Below are positions 33,586 through 44,520 of a stretch of 64,000 nt of DNA, piece by piece. The translations under genes and the position numbers were made by a program. The stretch is from Armillaria gallica. Its lineage: Eukaryota; Basidiomycota; Agaricomycetes; Agaricales; Physalacriaceae. Positions within the stretch are counted from its first letter, which is position 1; each line of letters opens with the position of its first letter. The notes under the pieces are model-generated. The model was not told where the DNA came from, ran no database searches, and worked only from the letters and a program-made list of their open reading frames with translations. The stretch covers positions 1,860,001 through 1,924,000 of the forward strand of contig JBANDB010000010.1 in NCBI GenBank assembly GCA_037576215.1, given 5' to 3'.

Positions 33586-35527
33586 ATGATGTTCTCGCTT
33601 ACTCTCGAATTGCTGCATACCGACCTCTCGACGGTCATCACCACCATCACTGTGTTTGTCGTCTTGGTTCATCTGGTCCCCTACCTCTTTGACTCTCATC
33701 AACTCCGCTCTCATCCTGGCCCTCTCGTCGCGAAGTTCTCCGATACATGGCTGGGATACGTGTCTCACCAGGGACATCGTTCTGAGGTCGTCCATGATCT
33801 GCACAGGAAATATGGTCAGCCCTTTCTTAGATTTATTCGCGTTCGTCAGTGGCTAATCGTGTCGCTCAAGGTCCCTTCGTCCGCGTTGCGCCTAATCATA
33901 TCTCTGTAGCCCTGTTAGATGCACTGCCTATAGTATACGGGCACGGAAATGGGGCATTGAAGTCATTGTTCTATGATGTGTTCGCGACCACATCTCGGGG
34001 ACTGTTTGATACTCGGGACCGCCAGACCTATACTCGCAAACGCAAGATCATCGCGCATACTTTTTCGCAAAGGAGCGTGCTAGAATTTGAGCCGCATGTG
34101 CGCCGTTACATTGGTCAATTGTTTGGACAGTGGGATAAGTTGTATGATAAGGCTTTGAAAGACATGTCGGGCGAGGAAGGTGAAGGTTGGATGGGTCGTG
34201 ATGGAAGGCTTTGGTTGGACTGCTTGCCGTGTAAGTGGACCCCCTCTATCAATCCGTTTCTCGTGCTTACTACTTCTGTTCGCAGGGGCAAACTATCTTG
34301 CGTTTGACATTATCGGCGATCTTGCGTTTGGAGCTCCGTTCGGGATGATCATGGCAGCGAAGGATTCAGCCCAAGTGCCTGAAGATCCGAATGCAGTGAT
34401 GGACTCTTACGGAAAAGTAGGCGCAAAGTATGCCACGAAGGAGATCCCAGTCATCAAGACTTTGAGTGGACCATCGGACACGTTCCTGGTGACTCTGGGA
34501 GCTGTGCCCGGGTGGTGGAGACCTTTGCTGAAGCGAACTCCATGGTTTTGGCAAGGCGGAAAGGACCGCCACGCTTTGATAGGGATGGCAATCATGGCGG
34601 TATCGAAGAGATTGGAGGTACAGACAGACAGGAACGATCTGCTTAGCAAGCTGCAAGCTGGGAAGGATGACGATGCGCGTAGCTTTTCTCTGATCACTTC
34701 TGCAGCTGATCTATTTTGTTTATTAAGGGTAACCCAATGGGCCGCGAAGAGCTCACTGCAGAAGCGCTGACGCTTCTCGTTGCAGGATCTGATACCACCT
34801 CTAAGTAAGCCGATCTCCATACCATTGGTGTGATGCTTGAAACTGATAGTCTTCCTTAGCTCTACATGTGCTATCATTTAATACCTTGCACGTACCCCGA
34901 GCGTACAAGACAAACTCCACAAGGAGTTAGACGAACACCTTGACTCTGACGTCGCTACAGCCGAGCGGGTGAAAAACATCTCCTACTTACAAGCAGTCAT
35001 TAACGAGGGTCGGCGGCTGCACTCCACAGCGGCTTTGGGGCTTCCTCGTGTGGCACCTGAGGGCGGGATGATGATTTTGGGAAATTACTTCCCTGGGGGT
35101 ACGATTATCAGTGTCCCTACTTATACGATCCATCGGGATCCAGCGGTGTTTGGTGATGATGTGGAGGAGTTCAGGCCTGAGAGATGGTTCGAATGTGATA
35201 GTGCTGGCTTATCAAAGGCGTTTAATCCGTTCTCTGTTGGCCCTCGGTATGTGATCTCGGTTATTGAACATGGTTTGAGGATGAACTCATACCGTCACAG
35301 GGCTTGTATCGGGCGTAATCTGGCGAACCTCGAGCTGCAGATCATCGTCGCATCGATCTTGAAGCGCTATCATTTCGTGTTGGAGAATCCTGATGAAGTC
35401 GTAGGTGCCGATGTTAAGTCTTTGGCTTGTGTTTTCCTGACTTTTGGGTTAGCTTGAAGTACAGGAGGGCTTCTTGAGGAAACCGATTGGATGTCGTGTT
35501 GGTATGAAGAGACGCGAAGTGCTCTAG
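33586..35527 (+). pseudogene. Cytochrome P450-B, near-complete but with internal stop
   Basis: A paralogue of P450-C with the same seven-exon plan: exons 33586-33814, 33871-34230, 34286-34674, 34728-34804, 34860-35246, 35301-35400, 35453-35527. It keeps an N-terminal membrane anchor, PGP hinge, I-helix AGSDTT, ExxR (EGRR), RPERWFECD and the heme loop FSVGPRACIGRNLA split by an intron. Two defects are seen. Exon 5 has TAA at 34879-34881 where P450-C has a Tyr codon. The intron after 34674 starts with GC (GCGCGT) instead of GT. As drawn, the protein stops before the catalytic core is complete. The start and promoter look intact, so inactivation may be recent, or the assembly may carry a base error. 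Confidence 0.8.
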
Positions 35528-36421
35528 TTCGTGGTAAGTTATGGGGACAACATCATGTACAAGTATATGTGAATTCTAAAGCGGAGGGTCGCTGGTTCTC
35601 TGACCGTGTTCTTCTCTGAGTGGGATACGTATCTCCGTTGTTTTTTGCCGTGTTAGCACTTGTCGCAGGATATCAACCTATCCAGCAAGGACACAATTCC
35701 TTATCGCTGACGCTGCGATCGTCAAAGTATGTCTTTGTCAGCATTTGTCAATGGTTCCCTACTAAACTTGACTTGAAGGGCATAACATCAGACCGCGTGT
35801 CTTTCCCCGAGCCTGTACGTGTGTCCCTGTACTGAGCGCTATGCATATTTGGTGCCAACCGAAGAGATTACTTGAAAAAAATGCGGAAAGATTAGCGCTC
35901 CGGCATTTTCTAACGTATATAAGGGATCGGCGCCTTGTCTGATAGGACTAACTACCTATCGCAGAGAAACAACCGACCAATATGGAAGACTCCCTGAACA
36001 TCTCGCGGAACCTGATCCACACGGTTTGCAAGGACAAGGATGTAGTGGAGATAGAGCACGTCGTTGATGTTAAGCTACAGGTACTAACAGGGAGAATTGG
36101 ACCATCGGACGTTCGAGCAAGCGCATCAAGACGAGCGTGCGTAGCGATGAAGACAGCTGATGTCAGATGGAAAGAAAGAAGTGGATATACAGAAAGTTCG
36201 GTAGTTCTATTCAATAAGACGACGTAGGGCAAAACAAGTGAATTGCAAGTCTGGTCGGGGCTCGGGTCCGAAGACTCCGATCTGCCTGACCGACCCTAAA
36301 GTTACGGTTTCCTCTCTTGATTCTCATTCAGATTTCAGCCGAGCCCCAAATATCCTACCATCACAGGGATCTCAAATTGGCGCAGTGCTTTGACTGGTGT
36401 CGAAAATAAATAACTTGAACA
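35528..36421. other. Intergenic with a possible small ORF and a short inverted repeat
   Basis: An 81-codon ORF starts at 35982 (MEDSLNISRNLIHTVCKDKD) with a TATATAAG word about 65 bases upstream, but no family or homologue is recognised and it may be chance. An inverted repeat GGGGCTCGG (36257-36265) / CCGAGCCCC (36339-36347) encloses about 70 bases; no target-site duplication is visible. Confidence 0.35.
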
Positions 36422-36727
36422 ATGTACGACTGTAAATTGTCGCTCGACGCCCCCATCTCGTACTCTATCGCGTGCAGCATCTGTCTCTCCGACCTTGTCG
36501 TGGCAGGACGCGTCTACTGCTCAAGATGCATCACAGAAGCCACCCGCACCCAGCGCGACGAAGGAACCGTCACAGCTCCATGTCCAACTTGTCAGAAGTC
36601 GTTCTCTATCAATGATGACCCCGTCCGTGCCCTCCTCCCGATAAATAATCTGAAAACTTATCAAACATCTATTGCTCTCGCGATTTTCATGAATATTTTG
36701 GCTACCCCCTCCGGAGGCTCTACGTGA
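36422..36727 (+). CDS. Small RING-finger-like protein, zinc site incomplete
   Basis: An uninterrupted ORF of 101 residues. It has CSIC at 18-21, VYCSRCI at about 35-41 and CPTC at about 57-60, followed by a polar tail. This order matches the many small C3HC4 RING proteins of Agaricomycetes, which are presumed E3 ubiquitin ligases. The segment that normally holds Cys-x-His just before VYCS (PCGH in relatives) is replaced by VVAGR, so ligands 3 and 4 are missing. It may be a degenerate paralogue or hide an unannotated splice. The stop coincides with the start of dispersed repeat sequence, so the C-terminus may be truncated. Confidence 0.5.
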   Translation: MYDCKLSLDAPISYSIACSICLSDLVVAGRVYCSRCITEATRTQRDEGTVTAPCPTCQKSFSINDDPVRALLPINNLKTYQTSIALAIFMNILATPSGGST

Positions 36728-36729
36728 AT

Positions 36730-37106
36730 AGACTGCGTGTCGACCTTGAGGACAAGCTCCCATTTCCATCGAACAGAGTCACCACTTGGGTTTTGAGGAT
36801 ACGACCAAGTTGGCAGCGCAAAATAGATGTGAAGGTGCGACGCTCGCTGATTTGATCGCGTAGATTAAGAATGCCTACTCGGGTGAGGTTAGTACTCAAT
36901 GGTAAGCGCATTTTTACCGAGCATCTTCGAGGATAATCTTTAATATAATACCAGATATGTGTGACTGTATCTAAATGACCACGAAAACGGAAATCGTGCG
37001 CCGTGCGCCGTATCTCCTTTTTTCCGCTCGGAAAGTGGGCAATTGGAGGGGATGCTAACTCATCAAATTCTTACTCACCCTCAGGTCGAGAACGATGCAC
37101 GACGAA
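36730..37106. repeat. Short fragment of dispersed repeat, then promoter region
   Basis: 36730-36855 resembles 44650-44760: CCATCGAACAG, then CACTTGGG, then GATGTGAAGGTGCGAC. The fragment directly abuts the RING ORF stop. The rest is the upstream region of the oxidoreductase gene, without recognised features. Confidence 0.5.
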
Positions 37107-37114
37107 TATATAAA
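37107..37114 (+). promoter_or_regulatory. TATA box of the old yellow enzyme gene
   Basis: TATATAAA lies about 36 bases before the ATG at 37150. Confidence 0.6.
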
Positions 37115-37149
37115 GCAGCCACATCCATTATTCTTCTCTATCTTGAACA

Positions 37150-38550
37150 ATGGCTATTTCTTCTGTAGTCGTCGCCGCTCCTGGTGTCTCTTTCTTTACT
37201 CCTGCACAGAACCCTCCTGCTGGCACAGCTGTCGTACCTCAGTCGGATGGAAAACATATTCCAAGTCTCTTCCAGCCAATCACCATCCGTGGGGTGACCT
37301 TTCAGAGCAGAATCTTTGTGCGTCCATATCCGTTTGACTGAGTTTCCGTTCACTAATCGAAGGCTGATTGAAACAGCTCTCGCCCTTGTGCCAAAACTCG
37401 TGCGAAGGTGGTATGGCCACCCCATGGCATATCGGACATCGTTCGTCCTTGTATTCAAAGTACCAATCGTCTTCTGCTCATCCACTTCTTTGTAGTTGGA
37501 GGTATCTTCACACGGGGCCCAGGTCTGACTGTCATGGAAGCTGCCGCAGTCGTTCCAGAAGGTCGTATCACCCCAAACGACCTCGGCATCTGGTCCGACG
37601 ACCACATCGCACCCCTCGCTGCGATCGTCGAGTTTGCGCATTCTCAGAGCCAGAAGATTGCTATCCAGATCAGTCATGCCGGTCGTAAAGCCTCGACAAC
37701 TGCACCTTGGATTGAAGACCAAAATATCGCAGGGGTGGAAATGGGGGGATGGCCTGACGATGTGGTAGCGGCTTCGCCTATTGCGTTCGCCGACAGCTAC
37801 GCGACGCCGAAGGAGTTGAGCAAGGAGGACTTGAAGAGCCTTGTAGAGTCGTTCAAGCTGGCTGCGCAGAGGGCCGTGAGGGCCGGATTTGATGTCGTCG
37901 AAGTTCATGGCGCACATGGGTACCTGTTGTGCGGGTTTTTGTCTCCCACGAGTAACAAGCGCACGGATGAGTACGGTGGTAGCTTCGAGAACCGTATTCG
38001 ATTCCCGTTGGAGGTTGTTGACGCGGTTAGGAGCGTCATTCCAGAGTCGATGCCTCTTTTCTTCAGGTAAGGACTAGGAGCTCTTGTTCATTTCTGTCAT
38101 TGATTATCTTCGAATAGAATTTCAGGAACGGAATGTCTGGAAAAGTCTCTGCCAGACGTTCCTTCTTGGCGGTCCGAGGATACCGTTCGTTTTTCCCCCA
38201 TCCTTGCTCAACATGGGGTCGATTTGCTAGACGTATCTGCTGGAGGTAACAACATCAAGCAAACCTTTACTTCTGGACCGGCCTACCAAGCCCACCTCGC
38301 ACATGACGTGAAGAAGAGCAATCCCGGTTTGCTCGTCAGCGCTGTTGGACGCATCAACGACGGACACATTGCCCAAAATGTTCTTGATGGAGGTCAGGCA
38401 GACGTTGTATTTGTTGGGAGGCTGTTCACCAAGAACCCTGGATTGGTATGGTCATTTGCCGATGATCTGGGTGTGACGATCAAAGTCGCTAATCAGGTCT
38501 GGGGTCTTGACGGGCTGGCGAGGAAGCGTGTCATTCATCAGATTGGATAG
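37150..38550 (+). CDS. Old yellow enzyme family NAD(P)H:flavin oxidoreductase
   Basis: Four exons (37150-37317, 37377-37440, 37496-38066, 38118-38550) join to 411 codons plus stop. The TIM-barrel family signatures are present: SPLCQNSCEGGM at 58-69, EAAAV at 92-96, HAGRKAS at 138-144, HGAHGYL at 215-221, NKRTDEYGGS at 231-240 and GRINDGHIA near the C-terminus. Members of the YqjM-like branch use FMN and NAD(P)H to reduce activated C=C bonds. The paired His215/His218 fits that branch, and Cys61 sits where YqjM has its redox-tuning Cys. Asn63 replaces the Tyr found in SPMCQYS relatives. The second intron has donor GTTCGT. Single copy between the IR2 arms; physiological substrate unknown. Confidence 0.9.
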
Positions 38551-39808
38551 TCTCTCGGAGGCAGAATCTGATAGGTGTGTCATGGCGAATACGGGGTAGC
38601 CTGAAGTCGTGGAGTGTTCTTCTCCTTGCAGATATGTTCAGCTGTTGATCTTGTCAATTTCCTACTATCAAAAAATACGAACTTGTCATCAGCATGCGTC
38701 GACCAATTCTTCCTGGTCTTTATCGTGCTCCATCAACATTGAAAATATTCCACCACTATAACTTTCAACCACCACAACCTAGCCGTATGGTGCAGATTTA
38801 GAACTCAACAGTACCACTCTCGAGTTCTCTAAAGACAACTCATCCCTGAAGGAATACAAGACTCTCAGCTCTATAATTGTGCCTCTATCAATCTACCTCT
38901 CTATTCTCGTTGCACTACCAGCCTCTTGGATAAGTAGTAGTACTTGGCAGGAACCAAGGTTGCTCGAGCCTCGAGCAGGGAGCAGATGGATGACGAGAGA
39001 TGCATCATCTCCGTAGGTGTTTGGTATGCCATCCAGCGCAATAAGTGGGCCCAGACGACCCGGACGTGCTCCCCCTTCTCAAGTACCCATCCTCACGACA
39101 AGTCCAAATAGAGTAAGAAGATAAGATAAGGTGACCTAATACTCGTTAGTTCACCGGGCCCGTTACAAGGTAGCAACTTCTCACTACTGTCCTTCTCGGG
39201 GCGCGCGCGAAGATCGAGCTCCTGCTCCTGTCCTTTACTCTTCAACCAGAGTATCCACACCATAGAATGATCTAATTCTCTGTTCTTCCTGACACCTCCA
39301 TCTCTTCGGAGAATACAGGCAGCAGGATTGGGCGTCACGAACTTGCTACCGGTGGCATACAAAAGGATCTTCTGGGAGAGCGCCTAGAATAGCTTTTCTT
39401 GACTTCGGTTATCTATATTTGTTCTCGACGCGTACATCGTTATGTGCAGTTTGTCTGGCTTGCTCTGTTACACCTCCTTCTCACTGTCATTTGCTTACCT
39501 CTTCGAGCTATCCCTTTCTAATAGAACGGCTCCAGGGTTTCCGAGATCGAAGGTCCAGTACGGACCTACGGTATAATGCTATCACCATTTGAGAAAATCC
39601 CTCGCGCTATACGACGTGACAAACTTGCCTTCCGAATGAATTTTAGCAGTTCGTCATCCACTCTCACACATTTGTGACACATACGTCCTTTTTTCCGCAC
39701 TCGATTTGTCACAGAGAGGAAGGTCAGTCCAATGCTGACGTGACCCGGTCGATGTTTTCTCACTGATGACCGACCATATGGTGTTCAGGATATCTCCCAT
39801 TGTGATGG
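38551..39808. other. 3' flank, then start of IR2 right arm
   Basis: 38551-39062 holds no recognised feature. From 39063 the IR2 right arm begins, with the 89-codon ORF copy on the minus strand (39093-39362) and the region upstream of P450-C. Confidence 0.5.
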
Positions 39809-39816
39809 TATAAAAA
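39809..39816 (+). promoter_or_regulatory. TATA box of P450-C
   Basis: TATAAAAA lies 44 bases before the ATG at 39853. The whole element is deleted in pseudogene A. Confidence 0.6.
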
Positions 39817-39852
39817 GTCCCCACTCAGAATAGTCTCATATGCGCCAGCACA

Positions 39853-41770
39853 ATGTTCCATCTTAGCCTTGGATCGTTTCACATAGACCTTCCGACCGTC
39901 GTCGCTACTGTTTTTGTACTAGTCGTTCTGGTTTATCTGGTTCCCTACCTTGTGGACTCCCATAGCCTCCGTTCATACCCTGGGCCTCTCATCGCCAAGT
40001 TCTCCGATGCATGGCTGGTATATGTGACTTACAAGGAACATCGCTCAGAAGTGGTTCACGACTTGCATATGAAATACGGTCAGTCCGGTATCGACTATGC
40101 TCATTCTTCAAATGGCTCATCAATATCTGTCAAGGTCCCTTCGTTCGCATAGCGCCTAACCACGTATCGGTGGCCCTTCCGGATGCACAGACCATTATCT
40201 ACGGGCATGGGAGCGGGGCGCTCAAGTCCTCGTTCTATGACGTTTTGAAGCCTTCTTCTTCTCCGGACAACATATTCACCACTCGAGATCGCCAGGTCCA
40301 CACTCGGAAACGAAAGTTCGTCTCGCATATTTTCTCGCCGAAGAGTGTACTGGAGCTCGAGCCTCATGTACACCATTTGGTCGGACAGCTGTTAAAACAG
40401 TGGGACAGGCTATATGACGGGGCTCTGGAGGGCCTGTCAGGCCAAGAAGGTGAAGGTTGGATAGGTCGTGAAGGGCGACTTTTGCTGGATTGCTTCCCGT
40501 GTAAGTGGGCTTCTATCGGTCTGAACCTCATTTCATGAGATATCCTGTAGGGGTGAACTATCTCACATTTGATATCATCGGTGATTTGGCGTTTGGAGCT
40601 CCATTCGGAATGGTCAAGGCAGGCAAGGACGTAGCTCAAGTCCCTGAAGATCCGCTTGCCGTGATGGGCTCTTATGGTCAGGCAGGAGCGAAGTATGCCA
40701 CGAAGGAAATCCCGGCCATCGAGACTTTGAGTGGGGGCTCTACGACGACGACGCTAGGAGTTGTTCCTGAGTGGTGGAGGCTACTGCTCAAGCGCATCCC
40801 GTTCTTTAGGCGAGGCGAAGAGGATTTTGGCGCCCTACTCGGAATGGCCGTCTTGGCTGTTTCGAAGAGGCTGGAGGTACCTACAGATAGGAATGATGTC
40901 CTGAGCAAGCTGCTGGCTGGGAAGGACGAACAAGTGAGCAACATTTTGCCGACGACTTGGTAGTTATTTTAACCTGTCTTATTCAAGGGTAATCCGATAG
41001 GCAGAGAGGAGCTCAGTACGGAATCATTTTCGCTTCTCGTTGGGGGGTCAGACACGACTTCCATGTATGTCTCTGTCTGTTATGTCGGTGCAACGTAACT
41101 AAAGATTTTGCTCAGCTCTTCCTGCGCCATTATCTACTACCTAGCGCGCGCGCCGGACATACAAGACAAGCTCCACAAAGAGCTCGACGAACTCCTTGAC
41201 TCGGACGTCGCTACAGCTGAACAAGTCAAGAAACTCACCTATTTGCAGGCGTGCATCAACGAAGGACTGCGACTGCACTGCACAGTGGGTGTGGGACTTC
41301 CCCGTGTAGCAACCGAGAATGGTATCATGATTTCTGGAAACTACTTCCCTGGAGGCACAGTTGTCAGTTCTCCTTGCTATACAATCCATCGAGACCCTAC
41401 GGTGTGGGGGGACGATGTGGAGGAGTACAGGCCGGAGAGATGGTTTGAATGTGATAGTGGGGCTGTGGCGAAGGCGTTTACTCCGTTCTCTGTTGGCCCT
41501 CGGTATGTGATTTCGGTCCTACTATACGTATACTCATATCATCACAGAGCTTGTATTGGGCGTAATCTAGCCATGCTCGAGCTGCAAATCATCATCGCGT
41601 CGATTCTGAAACGCTTCCATTTCGTGTTGGAGAATCCTAATGAAGCTGTATGTGTTGATACCTTCTCTTTTGCGTCTCGTTGACTCGGGATATAGCTTGG
41701 AGTGAAAGAAAGCTTTTTGAGAAAAGTAACTGGATGTCGTGTCGGAGTGAAAAGACGCGAAGTGGTCTAG
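39853..41770 (+). CDS. Cytochrome P450-C, intact, seven exons
   Basis: Exons 39853-40078, 40135-40500, 40551-40933, 40988-41064, 41116-41502, 41548-41647 and 41696-41770 join in frame to 537 residues. Features: membrane anchor 14-34, PGP hinge 43-45, I-helix GGSDTT 344-349, ExxR Glu400-Arg403, PERW 457-460, and heme loop FSVGPRACIG with Arg480 and Cys482 as thiolate ligand (codon 480 is split by an intron). Length and motifs fit microsomal class II fungal P450s that take electrons from a P450 reductase. The KYGPFVRIAPNHVSVA segment resembles benzoate hydroxylase-like groups, but the CYP family cannot be assigned here. Substrate unknown. It is the only copy of three with no lesion, and lies in the same IR2 system as A and B. 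Confidence 0.92.
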
Positions 41771-42110
41771 ATCGCCGTTCGAGGTATTCCAAAGCTGGCT
41801 TACACTGAGTATAGAACTTTTTCTCGATCATCAGTATGCTATTAGATGTTGAGAATGTTGTGCAGCGATAATGAAATAGAACTGCAAATAATCTTGAATA
41901 TTTCGAGATGCGGCGATGAAACCTACATAAATAGACACCGAAGATTCCGTGTGCTTCACTTCCGGAACGAAGGTTTTTGAAGTGATTCAATAAAGATGCA
42001 CAAATGAAAATATGGGTATTACACATTCTTTGTTCTAAGCGCTGATTCCAACAGTTTCCTTGTGATCTTGTAACCTGCTCTTGAATTTGATTCATTCTTC
42101 CCCTTCCCCT

Positions 42111-42329
42111 TCATCCTGTACCTTTGGCGTCTCCATTATGAAAACCGCCGCTACCACTGCGAGGGCTACAGTAAACTAAAACATTACATGTATTGCCTCG
42201 CCATACGCATACCTCACAACTCACAATCATATGAAGACTTCGCAGAAGGGTGGTGATACCGTCAAGGGAGTGCCTTACTTGACGAACAAGTTCATCGATG
42301 TCCACATCCTGCCTAGCCAACTCCCGCAA
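42111..42329 (-). pseudogene. MFS transporter 3' fragment, second copy
   Basis: The minus strand starts ELARQDVDIDELVRQVRHSL like the copy at 25304-25528, but the frame is lost before the last helix. A remnant CSPRSGSGGFHNGDA marks the shifted tail. Confidence 0.5.
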
Positions 42330-42359
42330 TCCCTTGGACTAGCGTGCTCCCAACTGAGA

Positions 42360-44180
42360 GACCTACCGGCTCGCATTAGAGAAAGAGAGTGTAGTACTCG
42401 AACTCAATTTGGTACTGCGTGAAGAACCGTTCGCAGCCATGGGGAGGGAATGACTAGAACATGAGAAAGAACAATATTTCTCCGGCTGCCCACGAATAGA
42501 GGGGTAGCGGTGGAAATGGTCATGACACACCCCCTTTCGTCCGTGCGCGAGAGCACCCTGCGAGGGAGTTCCATGATTTGGGACAGTCCTCTTCTTCTGT
42601 GGTCGTGCTTTTGGGATGAATACCAACTTCGGTATGGCAGCTCGTTATAGAGGCGGACTGAGTTATGTTGACGGTTTGGGGCGAGGGAGGGGACGGGACT
42701 TTGGAGAGCACCATCTCCTCTTCCTGGGTTCGGCTGCTCGCGCGCCTTGGCCGTGTCCCCCAAGTACGGCACGGACTATGCGTTGTGGTCGGGAAAGGAG
42801 GAGTATGCGTCGTGCCCGGAAATCCTCCTACGGGGAACTTGGTCTTCCCAAAGCAGATGAATCGGTAAGAGCAGGCGATGGGAGAGAGTGTAAAATGGGT
42901 AGAAGCAGTTCTCTACGTGACGACGCGCTGCAATCAGGTCGGCACCATTGAAGAGACGAGGAGGTCGCCCATGACGAGCTTATTCACGGGCAAGCAGATG
43001 AAAAAATGGGTAGCGCAAAGTACGCTTGATGGACGTGCCTGTTGCTGCGAGGGTTTAGACGACGGGGATAGAGGGATCTGTGATGTCCACAAAGATGACA
43101 CCATTGCGAGAGAGGGAAGCTTGAGATGACTCTATCGAAAGACATGATAGGGCTTCGAGAGCGGAAGGGTTATGCGTAACTGGTTAGGTAGACTGTGAAC
43201 ATCAAATCATGCGAGAGACGCAAGCGGCGTACCTTTACATCTACTCCGGGCCGGAGCTCTCTGAGGCATGCGACGGTAGAGACGCAGCAATATTCATCTG
43301 AGGGCAAGAGAGATGGCGATCATTGTCGCAAGGACCATACACCGCTTATTTTCCCACTTCCTTGAGCTCCCAAGCATCCCATCTCTTCACAGGGTGGTCG
43401 ATGAGAGTTGGAGGTAAGCTCCGAGTGCTTGAAATCGAGAATGAGGGGTTCAGCCTTGCCTTGGTTGGTCACATGGAAGGCGGTTCCGCTTTGACAGATT
43501 CTCGGCAACGTAGTGCAGCCAGCACTCGACGTGAACTGCCATGTTGATTGTGAAAAGAGGAGCGATGGGATCATCTGCGAAGGCGCGCGACGATCGTTGG
43601 GTGGTGTAATCTTCCTTGACGTAGCGGCAGAGCATCCGGTGTCATCGGTCTGCGTATCATCGATGCACATGAGGCGAGGGAAGCCGGTTGCAGACATTCC
43701 TTCGGGGGGCACCCGGGAAATTCGGAGGTGGCAGTCGGATCTCGTCATATTTGGTGGTAATTACAGAGCATCTGTCGAGTATGCAAATCCTATTGTTCCC
43801 CTGAGCCGCCTGACGTCGAAGGACCATGACAAGAGGCATACGGAAAGGTGTCTCTAGCATCTTTCAGACCTCTGTGGGGGAGTCTTCACCGCGGCCTTGG
43901 ATGCAAGCTTGAGACCTTGACCTAACGCAAACAGCCTGCCCTGCGTGCGGTACCTGGTATTCGAATCTGACTGGACCGAGGGTTTGAATGTTGAAATCGA
44001 CATACAATCAATCGCAACTATCCAAACGAGAAATTTGAGAAACACGGATGAATTCGAAGAAATGGAAACTGCCCGTCGTTCAGCACTCTGCTCATGGTTT
44101 TCCAGGCCCTTCATGACCACCTCAAGCTCAGTATTCCAGGCAGAAATGCTATATGCGCCGCTAGATAACAAGAGATACAC
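42360..44180. repeat. Dispersed repeat block, no gene
   Basis: Sequence shared with 24.6-25.3 kb (inverted), 28.5-29.4 kb, 15.6-16.6 kb and the IR1 arms. Frames are broken differently in each copy. One segment reads VIFLDVAAEHPVSSVC on the plus strand (about 43600), recurring in other copies, but no continuous frame supports a gene. Confidence 0.6.
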
Positions 44181-44199
44181 CCTCTAAAGAACGCATTGT

Positions 44200-44520
44200 G
44201 CAACGACAAGCAGTGCCGAAAGTCGCGTCGCCGTAGAATGTGAGCTGGATGGTGCGAGTGAACTGCGTGTCTGTTAGAAGAGAGGGACAAGCTGGTAAAA
44301 GACTACGCACGTTATGCCGTCTTAGACCTTTCTTCTCGATGAGCTGTTGGGCGATGATGTCGCCAGTGCCAAAGAGGACAGCTGCGGTACCGTACTGGGA
44401 ACATTGGCCGTGTACGCGCGGAAGAGAGAGGTCATCAAGGTGAAAAGCAAGCGGGGCGGGCCGGTACTTCTCCGCCGCCACCACTTTGGCCCTGAATTTG
44501 TCTTTCGCGTCAAACGTCGA
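44200..44520 (-). pseudogene. SYM1/Mpv17-PMP22 family fragment (copy 4)
   Basis: MTSLFRAYT precedes QYGTAAVLFGTGDIIAQQ and LIEKKGLRRHN on the minus strand. A second exon with TRTIQLTFYGDATFGTA follows after a short intron-like gap (44240-44290). It retains more of the family signature than copies 3 and 5, but ends about 80 residues in. Confidence 0.6.

Larger units (their letters stand above)
39063..43085. repeat. Right arm of inverted repeat IR2 (P450 arm C)
   Basis: Reverse-complement partner of 24558-28443. It contains intact P450-C and a decayed MFS 3' fragment (42111-42329, minus). Beyond 43085 the sequence continues as dispersed repeat; the match ends there because arm A is cut at 24558 by the H3 fragment. 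Confidence 0.9.

Noticed and set aside
35620..35835. Possible small hydrophobic protein after P450-B
   Set aside because: It starts only at a GTG, with no ATG in a sensible position and no recognised family.
36257..36347. GGGGCTCGG / CCGAGCCCC inverted repeat as a MITE
   Set aside because: Ends are short and no target-site duplication is visible; it may be a chance hairpin.
37138..37917. 259-codon minus-strand ORF
   Set aside because: It is antisense to exons and introns of the old yellow enzyme gene, whose plus-strand motifs are decisive.
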